Positions 19,362 to 29,644 of a stretch of 64,000 bases of DNA are shown here, piece after piece. The position numbers were made by a program, and so were the translations under genes. The first letter of the stretch is position 1. Each line of letters begins with the position of its first letter. Below the pieces are notes generated by a model. It saw nothing but the letters and a program-made list of their open reading frames with translations, was not told the origin of the DNA and ran no database searches. This DNA comes from Silvimonas amylolytica (GTDB taxonomy: Bacteria; Pseudomonadota; Gammaproteobacteria; Burkholderiales; Chitinibacteraceae), in contig NZ_BMLY01000007.1 of the NCBI RefSeq assembly GCF_014645555.1, positions 164,858 through 228,857 on the forward strand, read 5' to 3'.

Positions 19362-21127
19362 AAACGCACCCTTCACTTCGTATCTACCAGGCCCTGCTGT
19401 TTTTGCTTGCCTGCGTACCTTGCGCGATTCCTTACCGTTATCCACCCAACCCGGTCTTTCCATCTGAGCTGGCCGCATACGGTTTTTGTGCACTGATCAT
19501 CATGGCTGCGGCGACGCTGCCGACCAACAGCCGCCGCACCGGGCCACCGCTGGCCAGTTGGCCGTGGCTCGCCCTCGCGGGCGTACTGGCCATCCAGATC
19601 GTGGCCATGCCAGTGATCTACTGGTCAGAACGCACGATCCCGATGAGCTACATGATTGGCGCTGCGCTCACCGTCTGGAGCCTTTCTCTGGCACGGGACG
19701 AACATGGTCTGGAACCCCTGGCTGTCGCACTGGCCTGGGGTCTGCTGATTGGGGCGCTGTTCAATACTGGCCTGTCCATTCCGCAGATTATCCACGTACA
19801 GCAAAGTGGTTCGGGCCTGGTGTTCGGCAATATCGGTCAGAAGAATATGTATGGCCACTACCTGGCCTGGGGTCTGGCTGCAGCCGCCTGGCTGGGTGCA
19901 ACCCGACGCCTGCAAGGCTGGGCCTTCTGGGTTCTGGCTATCTGGCTGGCTTTGTCGATGGCCTGGTGCGGGTCACGCTCCATCTTCCTCTATGCCGGTG
20001 CATGGGCAGTTTTTGGCGCGGCACTGTACTTCACGTCACGCGGCGACAACCGTCGCTTTGCCGTGTTGTTGTTTGGTTCGGCAGTTCTGATCATTGCCAT
20101 GCAGTTTGTCGCGCCGCAGATCAATCACCTGTTCCAGTCTGCATTGCATGCCAAAAATGAAGTCCCAACCGGTCTGGATCGACTGGACTCCAACGGCGCG
20201 CGCCGCCTGGTGGAATGGCAAAAGGCGCTGATCGCTTTCCGCGAAAACCCGATCCTCGGTGTGGGCTGGGGCGCCTACGGCGCACAAAGCGTACGTCTGC
20301 AGGTCATTCCGGAATTTGCCAAAGTGGTGGAGCCGGTCCTGTTCACGCACTGCCACAACTCGCTGCTTAACCTGATGGCAGAAACCGGCATTGTCGGTGC
20401 CTTTGTGGTGGTCGTGCCCATTCTGCTGGCCTTCTTTGGCATCTGGCGTCGTCGCCATGACCCGGTTGCCATGTTCGGCACTGCGCTGGTCCTGGTATCA
20501 ATCCTGCATAGCCTGGTGGAATACCCGCTGTGGTACTTCCACTTCTTCGGGCCATTCGCCTTGATGTTGTTCCTGATGTACGACGGCGCCCCAGGTCGCG
20601 GTTTGTCATCCATGCAATCGCGCATTGGCGGCCTGGCTGCCGGCGTGGCGACACTGGGCCTCGGCATTGCCGGTCTGGTGTTTTACCTGCAGATTTACCC
20701 GATCATCGACAGCAGCAGCAAGGTCAAGGAAAACGAGCGCCGCATCAAGATCCTGGAAGACATGCGCAAGAACCCATTGCTGGATTACTTCGCCGAGTAC
20801 GGTCTTTCCAACTTCGTCGTTGCCAACCGCTCTGACATGGCCTGGAAGCTGGGCATTGTCGCCCAACTGGATCGCCTGCACCCGTACCCCGGCCAGTTGT
20901 CCGATGAGGCCATCATGCGCGCATTGATGGGTGACCAGCAGATGGCACACCAACGCATGCGTGAAGCGGTGTATTCGTTCCCCGATAGCCTTGGCTACTA
21001 CCGCCATGAAATCGAACGCTTCCCCAACGAACCAGCCGTACAAGCCTTGCTAGTGGATGTGGAAGCCGGAGAAAAGATGTACGGCAAGCAGCCCTACGAT
21101 CCGAACGATGACAGTAATGATGATTGA
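19358..21127 (+). CDS. PglL/Wzy_C-type O-oligosaccharyltransferase or O-antigen ligase
   Basis: 589 residues with about 12 membrane segments. The Wzy_C superfamily core is visible: NPILGVGWGAYG, THCHNSLLNLMAETGIVG with the expected histidine in the large periplasmic loop, and HSLVEYPLWYFHFFGP. The N-terminal YRYPPNPVFPSELAAYG matches the start of PglL-type protein O-oligosaccharyltransferases, and a soluble C-terminal region of about 140 residues follows the last helix, also PglL-like. It would transfer lipid-linked glycan to proteins in the periplasm. Overlaps tatC by four bases. A WaaL-type ligase remains possible. Confidence 0.82.
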   Translation: MKTHPSLRIYQALLFLLACVPCAIPYRYPPNPVFPSELAAYGFCALIIMAAATLPTNSRRTGPPLASWPWLALAGVLAIQIVAMPVIYWSERTIPMSYMIGAALTVWSLSLARDEHGLEPLAVALAWGLLIGALFNTGLSIPQIIHVQQSGSGLVFGNIGQKNMYGHYLAWGLAAAAWLGATRRLQGWAFWVLAIWLALSMAWCGSRSIFLYAGAWAVFGAALYFTSRGDNRRFAVLLFGSAVLIIAMQFVAPQINHLFQSALHAKNEVPTGLDRLDSNGARRLVEWQKALIAFRENPILGVGWGAYGAQSVRLQVIPEFAKVVEPVLFTHCHNSLLNLMAETGIVGAFVVVVPILLAFFGIWRRRHDPVAMFGTALVLVSILHSLVEYPLWYFHFFGPFALMLFLMYDGAPGRGLSSMQSRIGGLAAGVATLGLGIAGLVFYLQIYPIIDSSSKVKENERRIKILEDMRKNPLLDYFAEYGLSNFVVANRSDMAWKLGIVAQLDRLHPYPGQLSDEAIMRALMGDQQMAHQRMREAVYSFPDSLGYYRHEIERFPNEPAVQALLVDVEAGEKMYGKQPYDPNDDSNDD

Positions 21128-21150
21128 TCCGGACTCACCCTCCGCATCGC

Positions 21151-21178
21151 AAAAAGCCGGCTTCTGCCGGCTTTTTTT
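21151..21178. terminator. Bidirectional terminator between the pglL-like gene and pbpC
   Basis: AAAAAGCCGGC, TTCT loop, GCCGGCTTTTTTT; lies between two converging genes and has T-runs on both strands. Confidence 0.9.
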
Positions 21179-21188
21179 ATTGGTGCAT

Positions 21189-23372
21189 TCAAGTGATTGG
21201 CGCCGGATGTTTGCCACTGGCGTTGCGTGGAGGCGTTTGCCGCAAAAAAGCACCACGGACTTCGAAATGCACCTGTTGCACTAGACGTGCGTTATCTCTC
21301 AGTTCAAGGACATGCCGCCCCGGCATGGGGAACCACGCCCAGGTCTGGCCGCGTCCCAACAGTTTGCCATTCAACCACCACTGCGGCTTCGCCGCACCAT
21401 TGGCGCGGAACACAATACGCTGGTTGGCTGGGGGGATATCCGGGTCGAGCGCAAAAATGGCGCCTTCTACCGGGTAATCAATACCGGCAGGTCTCGCACG
21501 GGCATCATCGCTCACCATGTATATCTGGTCATGCTCGGTGCCTGGCAAGAAATATTCACGCCGGTCTGCTTCGACGTTGTTTTCGAAATGAATCTGGAGG
21601 GCATGAATACCGGCCGGTGGGAGGGGAGCGCCAGAGGGTGTGTCCGCGTGCAACTGATTCATCACTGCCAGCCACACCGGCGCAGCGCCATGCATACCAG
21701 AGACATCCCACATTGGCGCGCCACTGGCATTACCCACCCAGGTCGCCACGGTGTAACGCCGGGAATATCCCACCGCCCAGTTATCACGCATATCTTTGCT
21801 GGTACCTGTTTTTACCGCGGTCCAGAAGCGCGTAGCCAGTGCGCTCTCCAGGCCAAACGTGCGCGCACGGGCGGTACGGTCTGAAAGGATATCGCTGATG
21901 ATAAAACTGCTTTGTTCATCCAGCAGGCGTTTGCTGGCTTGTGCAGTATCCGTGGCCAACCAGCGCAACGGGTTTTGCATACCGCCCGTAGCCAGTGTGC
22001 GATAGGCATTGGCCAGATCCAGCAATCGCACGTCAGCCGCACCCAGCGCAAGACTGTAGCCGTAGTAATCACCTGATTCGGTCAAACTGTTCATACCCAG
22101 CGCGACCAATCGTTCACGCAGCCGTGCTGGCGTCACGATCTCGACAGTACGCACCGCTGGCGTGTTCAAAGATGACGCCAGGGCGGTGCGCACGGATACC
22201 GGCCCCTTGAAGTCTTTGTCGTAATTTTGGGGTGCATACAAGCCGCTGACGGTATTCAGGTCCAGCGGGCTGTCGTTGATCAGTGAAGCGGCGGTCAGCC
22301 AGCGCCCCTGTAGCGCCAGCTGGTACAAAAATGGCTTGAGCGTCGACCCGGCCTGGCGTAACGCCGTCACGCCATCGACATCGCTGGCCCGGGATAGATC
22401 CCCACTGGAGCCTACCCAGGCGAGAATATCGCCACTGCGGTTATCCAGCACCACCAGTGCGCCATCTTCAACGTTACGTTGGCGTAGTTCGGCCACTTGC
22501 CGTCGCAACGTGACCGTAGCAAAGCGCTGCAGGTCTGCATCCAGCGTGGTGCGCACCACGGCGCCAGCCGGTAAAGGCCCGCGTGCCAACAGTTTGCGGG
22601 CGAAGTGCGGCGCCAGTTGGTCATCCTGTTGATAACCATTGCCATGCCGGGCCAGCGCCACTTGGGCCTCGACCCGGATCTGATCACAATCAGCCTGACG
22701 CCCCATATCTTTGAGAATGCCGCAGGCGCGCGTACCCACGGCAGCAGGTGCCGCATTGGGCGCCCGTAATAGTGCGACGGCGATCGCTGATTCGTGCGCA
22801 TCCAGCCCGGAGGGAGATTTGTCGAACAGTGAGGCGCTCAAGGCGTCCAGACCGACTATTTCTCCACGAAAACCAGCCAGGTTGAGATAAGCCTCCAGAA
22901 TCTGGGCTTTGGTCCAGCGATGCTCCAGCCATTCAGCAGACCAACCCTGGCGTACCTTCTGACTGAGGGAGCGGCCCTGGTTGCTGCGCTTCAGATCGTC
23001 ATCCAGCAGCCCGACCAGTTGCATCGTCAGGGTAGATGCACCTCGTGTGCGCTTGTTCCACAAATTACCCCAACTGGCCGCAGCCACGGCGGACCAATCC
23101 ACACCACTATGGCTATAGAAGTTACGATCTTCCGACATCACCAGGGCCTGGCGCATGGCAGGAGAGATGTCTGACAAAGCCACCCAGTCAAGCTTGCGTA
23201 CTTTTTGATCGACACGTACCCGTTGCAGGGGTTGCCCGTGGCGATCCAGTAATATCACGTCAGATGAACGCCAACCCGATTTCACCTCGGTAAAATCGGG
23301 CAGCGCCCACGCCGGCAGGCTGGCCAGCGCCACACACAGCGCCAGCCCCGCCTGAAACGGATCAATGCGCAT
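21189..23372 (-). CDS. pbpC: Penicillin-binding protein 1C
   Basis: 727 residues from the ATG at 23372 (MRIDPFQAGLALCVALASL, an uncleaved anchor or signal). The glycosyltransferase family 51 domain has the catalytic Glu81 in MSEDRNFYSHSGVDW and RGASTLTMQL. The transpeptidase domain has S343-TLK, SLN (401-403) and KTGTS (521-525). The C-terminal 80 residues are the PBP1C-specific domain. The frame is open upstream for 30 more codons, but that part lies inside the preceding gene and has no family match. It overlaps the alpha-2-macroglobulin gene by 11 bases, a known functional pairing. Confidence 0.94.
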   Translation of the reverse strand: MRIDPFQAGLALCVALASLPAWALPDFTEVKSGWRSSDVILLDRHGQPLQRVRVDQKVRKLDWVALSDISPAMRQALVMSEDRNFYSHSGVDWSAVAAASWGNLWNKRTRGASTLTMQLVGLLDDDLKRSNQGRSLSQKVRQGWSAEWLEHRWTKAQILEAYLNLAGFRGEIVGLDALSASLFDKSPSGLDAHESAIAVALLRAPNAAPAAVGTRACGILKDMGRQADCDQIRVEAQVALARHGNGYQQDDQLAPHFARKLLARGPLPAGAVVRTTLDADLQRFATVTLRRQVAELRQRNVEDGALVVLDNRSGDILAWVGSSGDLSRASDVDGVTALRQAGSTLKPFLYQLALQGRWLTAASLINDSPLDLNTVSGLYAPQNYDKDFKGPVSVRTALASSLNTPAVRTVEIVTPARLRERLVALGMNSLTESGDYYGYSLALGAADVRLLDLANAYRTLATGGMQNPLRWLATDTAQASKRLLDEQSSFIISDILSDRTARARTFGLESALATRFWTAVKTGTSKDMRDNWAVGYSRRYTVATWVGNASGAPMWDVSGMHGAAPVWLAVMNQLHADTPSGAPLPPAGIHALQIHFENNVEADRREYFLPGTEHDQIYMVSDDARARPAGIDYPVEGAIFALDPDIPPANQRIVFRANGAAKPQWWLNGKLLGRGQTWAWFPMPGRHVLELRDNARLVQQVHFEVRGAFLRQTPPRNASGKHPAPIT

Positions 23373-26300
23373 CACCCACCTTGTATACCGGGTTGGGCGC
23401 CGCTCCAAAGACATCCGGTGCGTACAACGCTTCGACACGTGTCGGTGGCAGCTTGAAGGCACCGGTGCTATTCAGTCGCATGGTGTACTCCACCGAGAAT
23501 GTCCCGCGCGCAATGTACTCGTAATAAGCACGATAACCGGCAAAGCGCCGCTCTACGTAGGCCGGCCAGGCGCTCCCCCCTTGCTTCTCACCCTGCGTGG
23601 CAATCTCCGAATCACGCCCCATACCATTGCCCAGAATGCTGGCCCCCGTCGGCACCGGGTCATCCACCACCACCCAGGTCATATCTGCCTGGGACGTGAC
23701 CTCCAGTTTCACACGCAACACATCACCACGACTGTACTGACCTGGCGTTTTTGTTTCGACAGGCGTCACGGTTTTTTTGATGTGATAACCAGCTACCTGC
23801 GGCGCGGTCAGCGGCAGCGCGGCCAGCACCTGCACCGTAGCCCAGGGCGTCCCGCTGCCTTGTTGCGTGAGTGAAAGCGTGCCTTGCCCACCCGCGGGCC
23901 AGGACAAATCCGTGCGCGGTGGCTGGGGTGATGACCAGGGTACGGTTTGTTTTGAAGTCCCGAGACTCACATTAACCTGGCCGGTCACCGGCTGGCTTTC
24001 AAACAATGCGCTGAAGTGTCTGACAGCCAAAGTGCCCCAGGCATTGGCGTTGGTGGTCATCCAGGCACCGTGATCCTGCCTGCCCAGCAGCCCGGTCAGT
24101 AGCCGCGGCATATCGTCCTTGAAGGATGGAAGCTGGCTGGCGACGAGAACCAGGCGCGCGGAATTGACGTCCGGGTTATTCATCAGCCACCACCAGTAGT
24201 CATCGCGCTCCGTTGAAAATACCAGACGCGTGCCTTGATAGGTCAATCTGCCACGCAGCAGTTGCTCCGCCTGCGCCATACGGGTTGCACGGTCCGGTGC
24301 GTTATTCATGTGCTGCAAGACAGACAGCCAGTCGATCAGCATGGTGGTAGACCAACTGTTGGGCTGCAAAGTAAGCGTATCGAGCTGGCGCGGCTGGGCC
24401 CGGCCATAGCGCGACAAGGCTTCCAGTGCGGCCAGACGGCGTGCATCGCCCGAATCACGCGGCATCCAGAAGTCCCGCTTCAGACGCCCTTCTACAAAGT
24501 TGGTGAGTGCAGTCAACATCCGCTCACGCGAATCGTCCGGAATCGTCCAGCCGTTCTCGTTAGCCAGTGCCAGTACGTAGGCCGTGAGGGTATCGCTGCC
24601 ATGCGGCGGACTACCTTCCTGCACCGGGAAGTACTGCGCCAGACCATCGGCATCCAGGTAGGCAGGCAAATCAGCCATGATGCCGTTCCAGCGTTGCTTG
24701 TCATTCAGACCGACCGCAATGGAAGAGCGCTGTTCAAGGCAGCTATAGGGGTAGCGCAGGAACCAGTCCCGCACGGCCGGCATATCGCCCGCCAGTATCG
24801 CCTGAAACTGTACCGACACCCCGCCGCGTCCGGCTTCTGCCCCAGGCGGCAACGCCACCGGAATGGTCACCGGCGCATTAAGCTGACGCAGCGTGGCTTG
24901 TTGCACGGTCACAGGTGTCGCGGGTTCGATCTGCTGATTGAACGCCAGTTTATCCTGCGCCTTGTCGCCACCTTGTTCATGGGCGGCAAAAGTCCACTGC
25001 AGATGATCCACACCCGCCGGCACGGTAACCGGCCAGCGTACTTCACGCGCTTCGCCGGCAGGGATCTGTATCCTCTGCGCGCTCAAACCAGACAGGCCAA
25101 CTGCTTGCGCTTCCACAACGACGGACATGGGACGGCTGGCGCCATTGCGGATATTGATGCCGGCATCGAGTTGATCGCCACTGCGGGCCAAGGGTGCAAC
25201 ACCCGCGGTGATTTGCAGATCCTGGGTGACCGTGATTGTGGCCTGGCCAGTACCAAAATAGGCATCGCCAGCATCTGCCACGGCAACCAGCTTGAAACGG
25301 GTGAGCGCGTCGTTAATGGGCACGGAAACCGTCGCACTGCCGGTTTTATCCAGCACCACATGGGGTTGCCAGAGCAGCAAGGTATCCAAAAGTTCTCGCG
25401 TTGGCGCAAAGCCGCCACCACCGCCAGGCGCCAGCGCTTTACGACCAAAGTGCCGTTTGCCGACCACCTGCAACTGAGCGGTAGATGTCTCCACCCCGTA
25501 GCTACGCCGCTGCAGCATGGCGCTCAGCAGATCCCAACTGTCGTTGGGTTGCAGTTCCAGCAGGGCTTCATCGACGGCCGCAAATGCCACTTCAGCCCCT
25601 GCGGCCGGCTGACCGTTGGGCAGCTTGACCTGGACCTTCACCATCGCTGTTTTGCGGATGGCATAGACCGGTTTGTCTGGCGTCACAGTGACGGCCAGTT
25701 TATGGCCCGCCGTTCCCACCGTCAGTTCTGCGATTCCGTATTTAAAGGCTGGGCGGGAAAGATCAATCATGGCCGTAGGCGCCTGGTAATCGCGCCCTTC
25801 ATGACGAAAAGCATCCCACCACTCCAGCGGGCTGCGCCAACCCCAGGTAAAGAACGAATACCACGGCACATCTCGCACCCGGCCGCGCACAGCCAGCACG
25901 GATACATACACGTTGGGCGCCCATTGCGGCTCAATCTTCAGATCAATCACGGGGTCTTTACCAGACAATTCAACCACCCGCGTATCAATGACGCCCTCAC
26001 GCTCAATCGCCAGCAGGGCTGTGGCCTTGCGAAACGGCATACGTACTTGCAAATGTGCGGTGTCGCCGGGTTGATAGCCGGTTTTCTCCGGTAGTACGTC
26101 GATGCGGTCGTTGTTATCCACGTCGAACCACATCTCGCCCTCGCGGGAGACCCAAATACGCTGCGCCGCCGCGACGGAATGACCCGCGTCATCCGCCGTT
26201 TGCGCGATCAACTCAATGCTGCCTTCATTTTTCAGCGTTACCTCGCAGAACATCAGGCCGCGACCATCGGTTTTACCATCGCAAACCTGGCCCAGGTCTT

Positions 26301-29055
26301 TGGTGGTCTCATGACTGTCATAGGCATAAAAACCGCCCACAAGGCGCTTGCGACTGGACAACCAGGTATGTTCGACCGCTTTCACCGTCACGCTGCGATT
26401 GGCCAGTGGCTTGCCGTTGGTATCAACTACGACACCTTTAACCGTCGTGGTCTTGCCAGCCGTCATCCAGTCTTCAACCGACAAACCCACACGCACGTTG
26501 GCGGGCCACAAGGGCACGGTGCGTGACAGTGTCTGAACCTCGCCATTGGGATCGCTGTAGGTGGCTTCAACCACCATGTCGTACGGGCGATCGATCCTGG
26601 GCAAACCGCTCACGTCAGTCTTGCCGTTGCCATTGGCATCAAGCGTGAGTGGCGCCTTATCGAGTACTACCTTGTTGTTCAAGGTCTTTTGTTCCGATGC
26701 CTCACCCGTATCGGGCGCATCGAAACTGAACCGTTCATAGCCTTCCGCACGGTCATAACGATTACGCAACATGGCACTGACCTGGACAGGCAAGCCCTTG
26801 GCCGGCCCACCGGTACCATAAGATAGAGACACCTTCAGTGGCACTGTGCCTGGTGCAATCGTGGCCTTGGCATCGGCCGAAAGCTGACCGCGCATGACGG
26901 GCAGGCGGAACTCTTCCACCCGGAACGACCCCGTATACAGCGTTATGCCATCCCGCTCGATACTGGCCGGGCCACGCTGGTTTGCGCTTCGTTGCGGCTT
27001 TTTGATCAACGAGATTGAATACATCCCCAGTTTGGCCGATTTGGGAATCGCAAATGTAGACTCCGCATATCTCCCCTGCCGCCAACTGAGTGGATAAGTA
27101 AAACTCTGCCCACTGCCGTCATGCGTAATGACGAGCTGATCGGGCAATTGGCTGTTACGCGGCAAAGCCAGACCTGTGCTGGTTTCCAGCCGCATGAAAT
27201 GCTTCATCGATACTGTTTCGCCAGCACGAAATAGCGGGCGATCAAGCACGGTGGTCGCGCGTACAGAGGGTTGGGGGCTGGTGTCGGTCGGATACGGAAA
27301 ACGCCAGGCCTCAATGCCCTGATCCCAGCCGGAGCGCACGAACGACACATCATTGCGGCCTTTCTCATCTTGCTTGCGCGCAACGACAAACAAACCCGAC
27401 AGCGAGGTATCCGGGCATGCGCCGGCTTCCTCCAGCGGACGCTCAACGCGTGCGACGCCCTGGGTATTGGTCTTGCCTTGCCAGAGCAACTGGCGACGGC
27501 AGTCGTATATGCTGATCTGGGCATCAGGGACCGGCACGGCACGGTCCAGCGTCGTAACCCACACAGCAGCATTATCTCGACCTCGCTTCAAATGCACGCC
27601 CAGATTGGTCACCAACATGGCCGTACGCACGTACATGGGCGCATCCAGACCCAACAAAGACTTACCCAGTAAACGAGACTGCAATTCGACCACGTGCAAA
27701 CCGGGCTCTGGCGCGGGGACACCGACCACTGTAAACGGCCATTTGCCGGTTTTATCCGGGGCCGTCGGGACGTTCATGCTTTGCACGCCAGGCTGGCCAT
27801 TCAACATCGACAAACGCCGGGTTTCTACAGACTTGCCGCCTCGCTCCACAGACGACTCATGCCAGCGTTCAACTTTAGCCAGCCAGTTCATGATGGACTG
27901 ATCATCACTGACGGTCAGGCTCTGCATGCCAACCTGGATTTGTTTGACGTTGAGATCAGCCTCCACGTCACGCAACGTGACCGCGATAGCCGGATCGGCA
28001 TTGAGCTCCACAATGCCAAAGGGTGCAGCCGCAAATTTGGCCAGTGGCGGCGCAGAAGCTGTGCCAAAACCCAGCGGAAACGACCCCTTGTTGGTCAACT
28101 CACGGCCACTGGCGTCGGTAAACCCGTCGGGCAGCTTGAGTTTGAAACTGGCGTTGGGCGGGAACGGCGGGTTGAACGTGGCTTCATAAACCAGATTATC
28201 CCGTTCACGGCCAAAATCAGGATGGCGATCACCGTTGGGGGTTTGCAGCACAATCTGGCTGGCTTGCTGACGGGTGACCTCTGCAGAAAAATGCAGCGTG
28301 ACCGGTCGTAACGGAATACACGCCGCATTGGCATTTTCACGCTGGCAGTTGAGCGTGGCCGTAAACGCATCGCGTACGGTGAAGTTGAGCGTTTGTTTTT
28401 CAGCACTCCCCGGGCGATCGAGGACGACTTTGACTTTCTTGCCCGCAGGCAGACGCTGGGTGCAATGGACGGCATCGATACTGCCAGATTGTTTCTCCCA
28501 TCCCGCGTATTTCAGCAGGGTTGCTTTATCGGCATCCGTCAGCCGTTGCATGGGCAAGCGCTCTGGCGAGCCTTCCACCAGGCAGAACATCGGCACTGCT
28601 TTAGCGCCAATGGGGCCATTAAACTGGAACAGAAATGCCTGATCTTCCTCAATCTGAGCGCCTTCGCCGGGCATACTTTCCGTGACAGCGAGCGGGCCTG
28701 TGGTAAAGCTGAATTTTTGCTGACCCGTCACGGCTTCACCGGATACCGCGCGCAAATCCGGCCTGACGGTAAAGCGACATGTGGTCGCTCCAGGAATACC
28801 TTTTGGAAAATCCATCACCCAGCTACGATCATCAATCCAGTGCGCATCCCCTTTTTGAGGGCAATCGACCGTAAAGGGTGCTGCTGCGCGCGTATCGCCC
28901 ATCCGGACCATCGGCGCGGAGAAAGTAGCGCGGACCTGCTCTACAGTGCGTACTTCATTTTGGGGTGAGAACGTGGAGATGGTCGCCGCGGAGGCAGCAA
29001 GCCAGGTAAAGGTAAACAGGGCAAAGACGAAACCACGGGCATCAGGCAGGCGCAT
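23362..29055 (-). CDS. Bacterial alpha-2-macroglobulin with thioester
   Basis: 1897-residue periplasmic protein of the YfhM/ECAM type, thought to trap invading proteases and protect the cell when the wall is breached, alongside PBP1C. The N-terminal signal (FVFALFTFTWLAASA) is cleaved by signal peptidase I in appearance; no lipobox cysteine is present, unlike the lipoprotein form in E. coli. The thioester motif is intact: C1439-LEQ in YPYSCLEQRSSIAVGL. MG domains fill the first 1200 residues and a MG10-like receptor domain the end. A GGGGG run near residue 1205 is probably the linker after the ANA domain. Confidence 0.93.
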   Translation of the reverse strand: MRLPDARGFVFALFTFTWLAASAATISTFSPQNEVRTVEQVRATFSAPMVRMGDTRAAAPFTVDCPQKGDAHWIDDRSWVMDFPKGIPGATTCRFTVRPDLRAVSGEAVTGQQKFSFTTGPLAVTESMPGEGAQIEEDQAFLFQFNGPIGAKAVPMFCLVEGSPERLPMQRLTDADKATLLKYAGWEKQSGSIDAVHCTQRLPAGKKVKVVLDRPGSAEKQTLNFTVRDAFTATLNCQRENANAACIPLRPVTLHFSAEVTRQQASQIVLQTPNGDRHPDFGRERDNLVYEATFNPPFPPNASFKLKLPDGFTDASGRELTNKGSFPLGFGTASAPPLAKFAAAPFGIVELNADPAIAVTLRDVEADLNVKQIQVGMQSLTVSDDQSIMNWLAKVERWHESSVERGGKSVETRRLSMLNGQPGVQSMNVPTAPDKTGKWPFTVVGVPAPEPGLHVVELQSRLLGKSLLGLDAPMYVRTAMLVTNLGVHLKRGRDNAAVWVTTLDRAVPVPDAQISIYDCRRQLLWQGKTNTQGVARVERPLEEAGACPDTSLSGLFVVARKQDEKGRNDVSFVRSGWDQGIEAWRFPYPTDTSPQPSVRATTVLDRPLFRAGETVSMKHFMRLETSTGLALPRNSQLPDQLVITHDGSGQSFTYPLSWRQGRYAESTFAIPKSAKLGMYSISLIKKPQRSANQRGPASIERDGITLYTGSFRVEEFRLPVMRGQLSADAKATIAPGTVPLKVSLSYGTGGPAKGLPVQVSAMLRNRYDRAEGYERFSFDAPDTGEASEQKTLNNKVVLDKAPLTLDANGNGKTDVSGLPRIDRPYDMVVEATYSDPNGEVQTLSRTVPLWPANVRVGLSVEDWMTAGKTTTVKGVVVDTNGKPLANRSVTVKAVEHTWLSSRKRLVGGFYAYDSHETTKDLGQVCDGKTDGRGLMFCEVTLKNEGSIELIAQTADDAGHSVAAAQRIWVSREGEMWFDVDNNDRIDVLPEKTGYQPGDTAHLQVRMPFRKATALLAIEREGVIDTRVVELSGKDPVIDLKIEPQWAPNVYVSVLAVRGRVRDVPWYSFFTWGWRSPLEWWDAFRHEGRDYQAPTAMIDLSRPAFKYGIAELTVGTAGHKLAVTVTPDKPVYAIRKTAMVKVQVKLPNGQPAAGAEVAFAAVDEALLELQPNDSWDLLSAMLQRRSYGVETSTAQLQVVGKRHFGRKALAPGGGGGFAPTRELLDTLLLWQPHVVLDKTGSATVSVPINDALTRFKLVAVADAGDAYFGTGQATITVTQDLQITAGVAPLARSGDQLDAGINIRNGASRPMSVVVEAQAVGLSGLSAQRIQIPAGEAREVRWPVTVPAGVDHLQWTFAAHEQGGDKAQDKLAFNQQIEPATPVTVQQATLRQLNAPVTIPVALPPGAEAGRGGVSVQFQAILAGDMPAVRDWFLRYPYSCLEQRSSIAVGLNDKQRWNGIMADLPAYLDADGLAQYFPVQEGSPPHGSDTLTAYVLALANENGWTIPDDSRERMLTALTNFVEGRLKRDFWMPRDSGDARRLAALEALSRYGRAQPRQLDTLTLQPNSWSTTMLIDWLSVLQHMNNAPDRATRMAQAEQLLRGRLTYQGTRLVFSTERDDYWWWLMNNPDVNSARLVLVASQLPSFKDDMPRLLTGLLGRQDHGAWMTTNANAWGTLAVRHFSALFESQPVTGQVNVSLGTSKQTVPWSSPQPPRTDLSWPAGGQGTLSLTQQGSGTPWATVQVLAALPLTAPQVAGYHIKKTVTPVETKTPGQYSRGDVLRVKLEVTSQADMTWVVVDDPVPTGASILGNGMGRDSEIATQGEKQGGSAWPAYVERRFAGYRAYYEYIARGTFSVEYTMRLNSTGAFKLPPTRVEALYAPDVFGAAPNPVYKVGDAH

Positions 29056-29205
29056 AATCGGGGCGGGCGGTTGTTTTTACTTTCCCGATTTTGTCAGAAA
29101 CTTACGTCGCGTAGTTCTTAACCCATCAAGGTTTGAGTAAATTCAGACATACGCTGGATTGCACGCCCACTGCATCTGGTCCGCAAACCCTTCAGGAGTC
29201 TCATC

Positions 29206-29622
29206 ATGCAAGTACAGCCGTACCTTACTTTTAATGGTGATTGTGAAGCCGCGCTGCTCTTTTACGGAGAAATACTGGGCGGTCAAATTACGTTCATGAT
29301 GCGTTTCAAGGATGCCCCAGGTTCAGAACCGGTGGACCCGGCCTGGGCAGACAAGATCATGCATTGCAATTTTTCTGCGGGCAGTACCCAATTCATGGCG
29401 GCGGACTGTTCGCCAGAGCGTGCCTCTGCCAAAAAGAGCGGATTCACGATGTCTGTCGCCGTAGACACCGTCGCAGAGGGAGAAAAGGTTTTTGACGGCC
29501 TGGCTGCCGATGGTCAGATCACCATGCCGTTCCAGGCCACGTTCTGGACCAAGGGCTTTGGCATGCTGGTGGACAAATTTGGCACGCCCTGGATGGTGAA
29601 CTGCCTGGAACAACCGGCCTGA
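29206..29622 (+). CDS. VOC-superfamily protein, PhnB-like
   Basis: 138 residues of the glyoxalase/bleomycin-resistance fold, PhnB/3-demethylubiquinone-like subgroup: QPYLTFNGDCEAALLFYGEI at the N-terminus and MPFQATFWTKGFGMLVDKFG, then PWMVNC at the end. These proteins are often misnamed 3-demethylubiquinone methyltransferases; no activity is implied. Good CAGGAG ribosome-binding site. Stand-alone gene, converging on the tlyA-type gene with 22 bases between. Confidence 0.88.
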   Translation: MQVQPYLTFNGDCEAALLFYGEILGGQITFMMRFKDAPGSEPVDPAWADKIMHCNFSAGSTQFMAADCSPERASAKKSGFTMSVAVDTVAEGEKVFDGLAADGQITMPFQATFWTKGFGMLVDKFGTPWMVNCLEQPA

Positions 29623-29644
29623 GCGAGCCGACCCGATCGGGTGG

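Noticed and set aside
24235..26094. 619-codon plus-strand frame inside the alpha-2-macroglobulin gene
   Set aside because: Exactly antisense to an intact family gene; composition (Arg, His, Gln rich) is that of a complement shadow.
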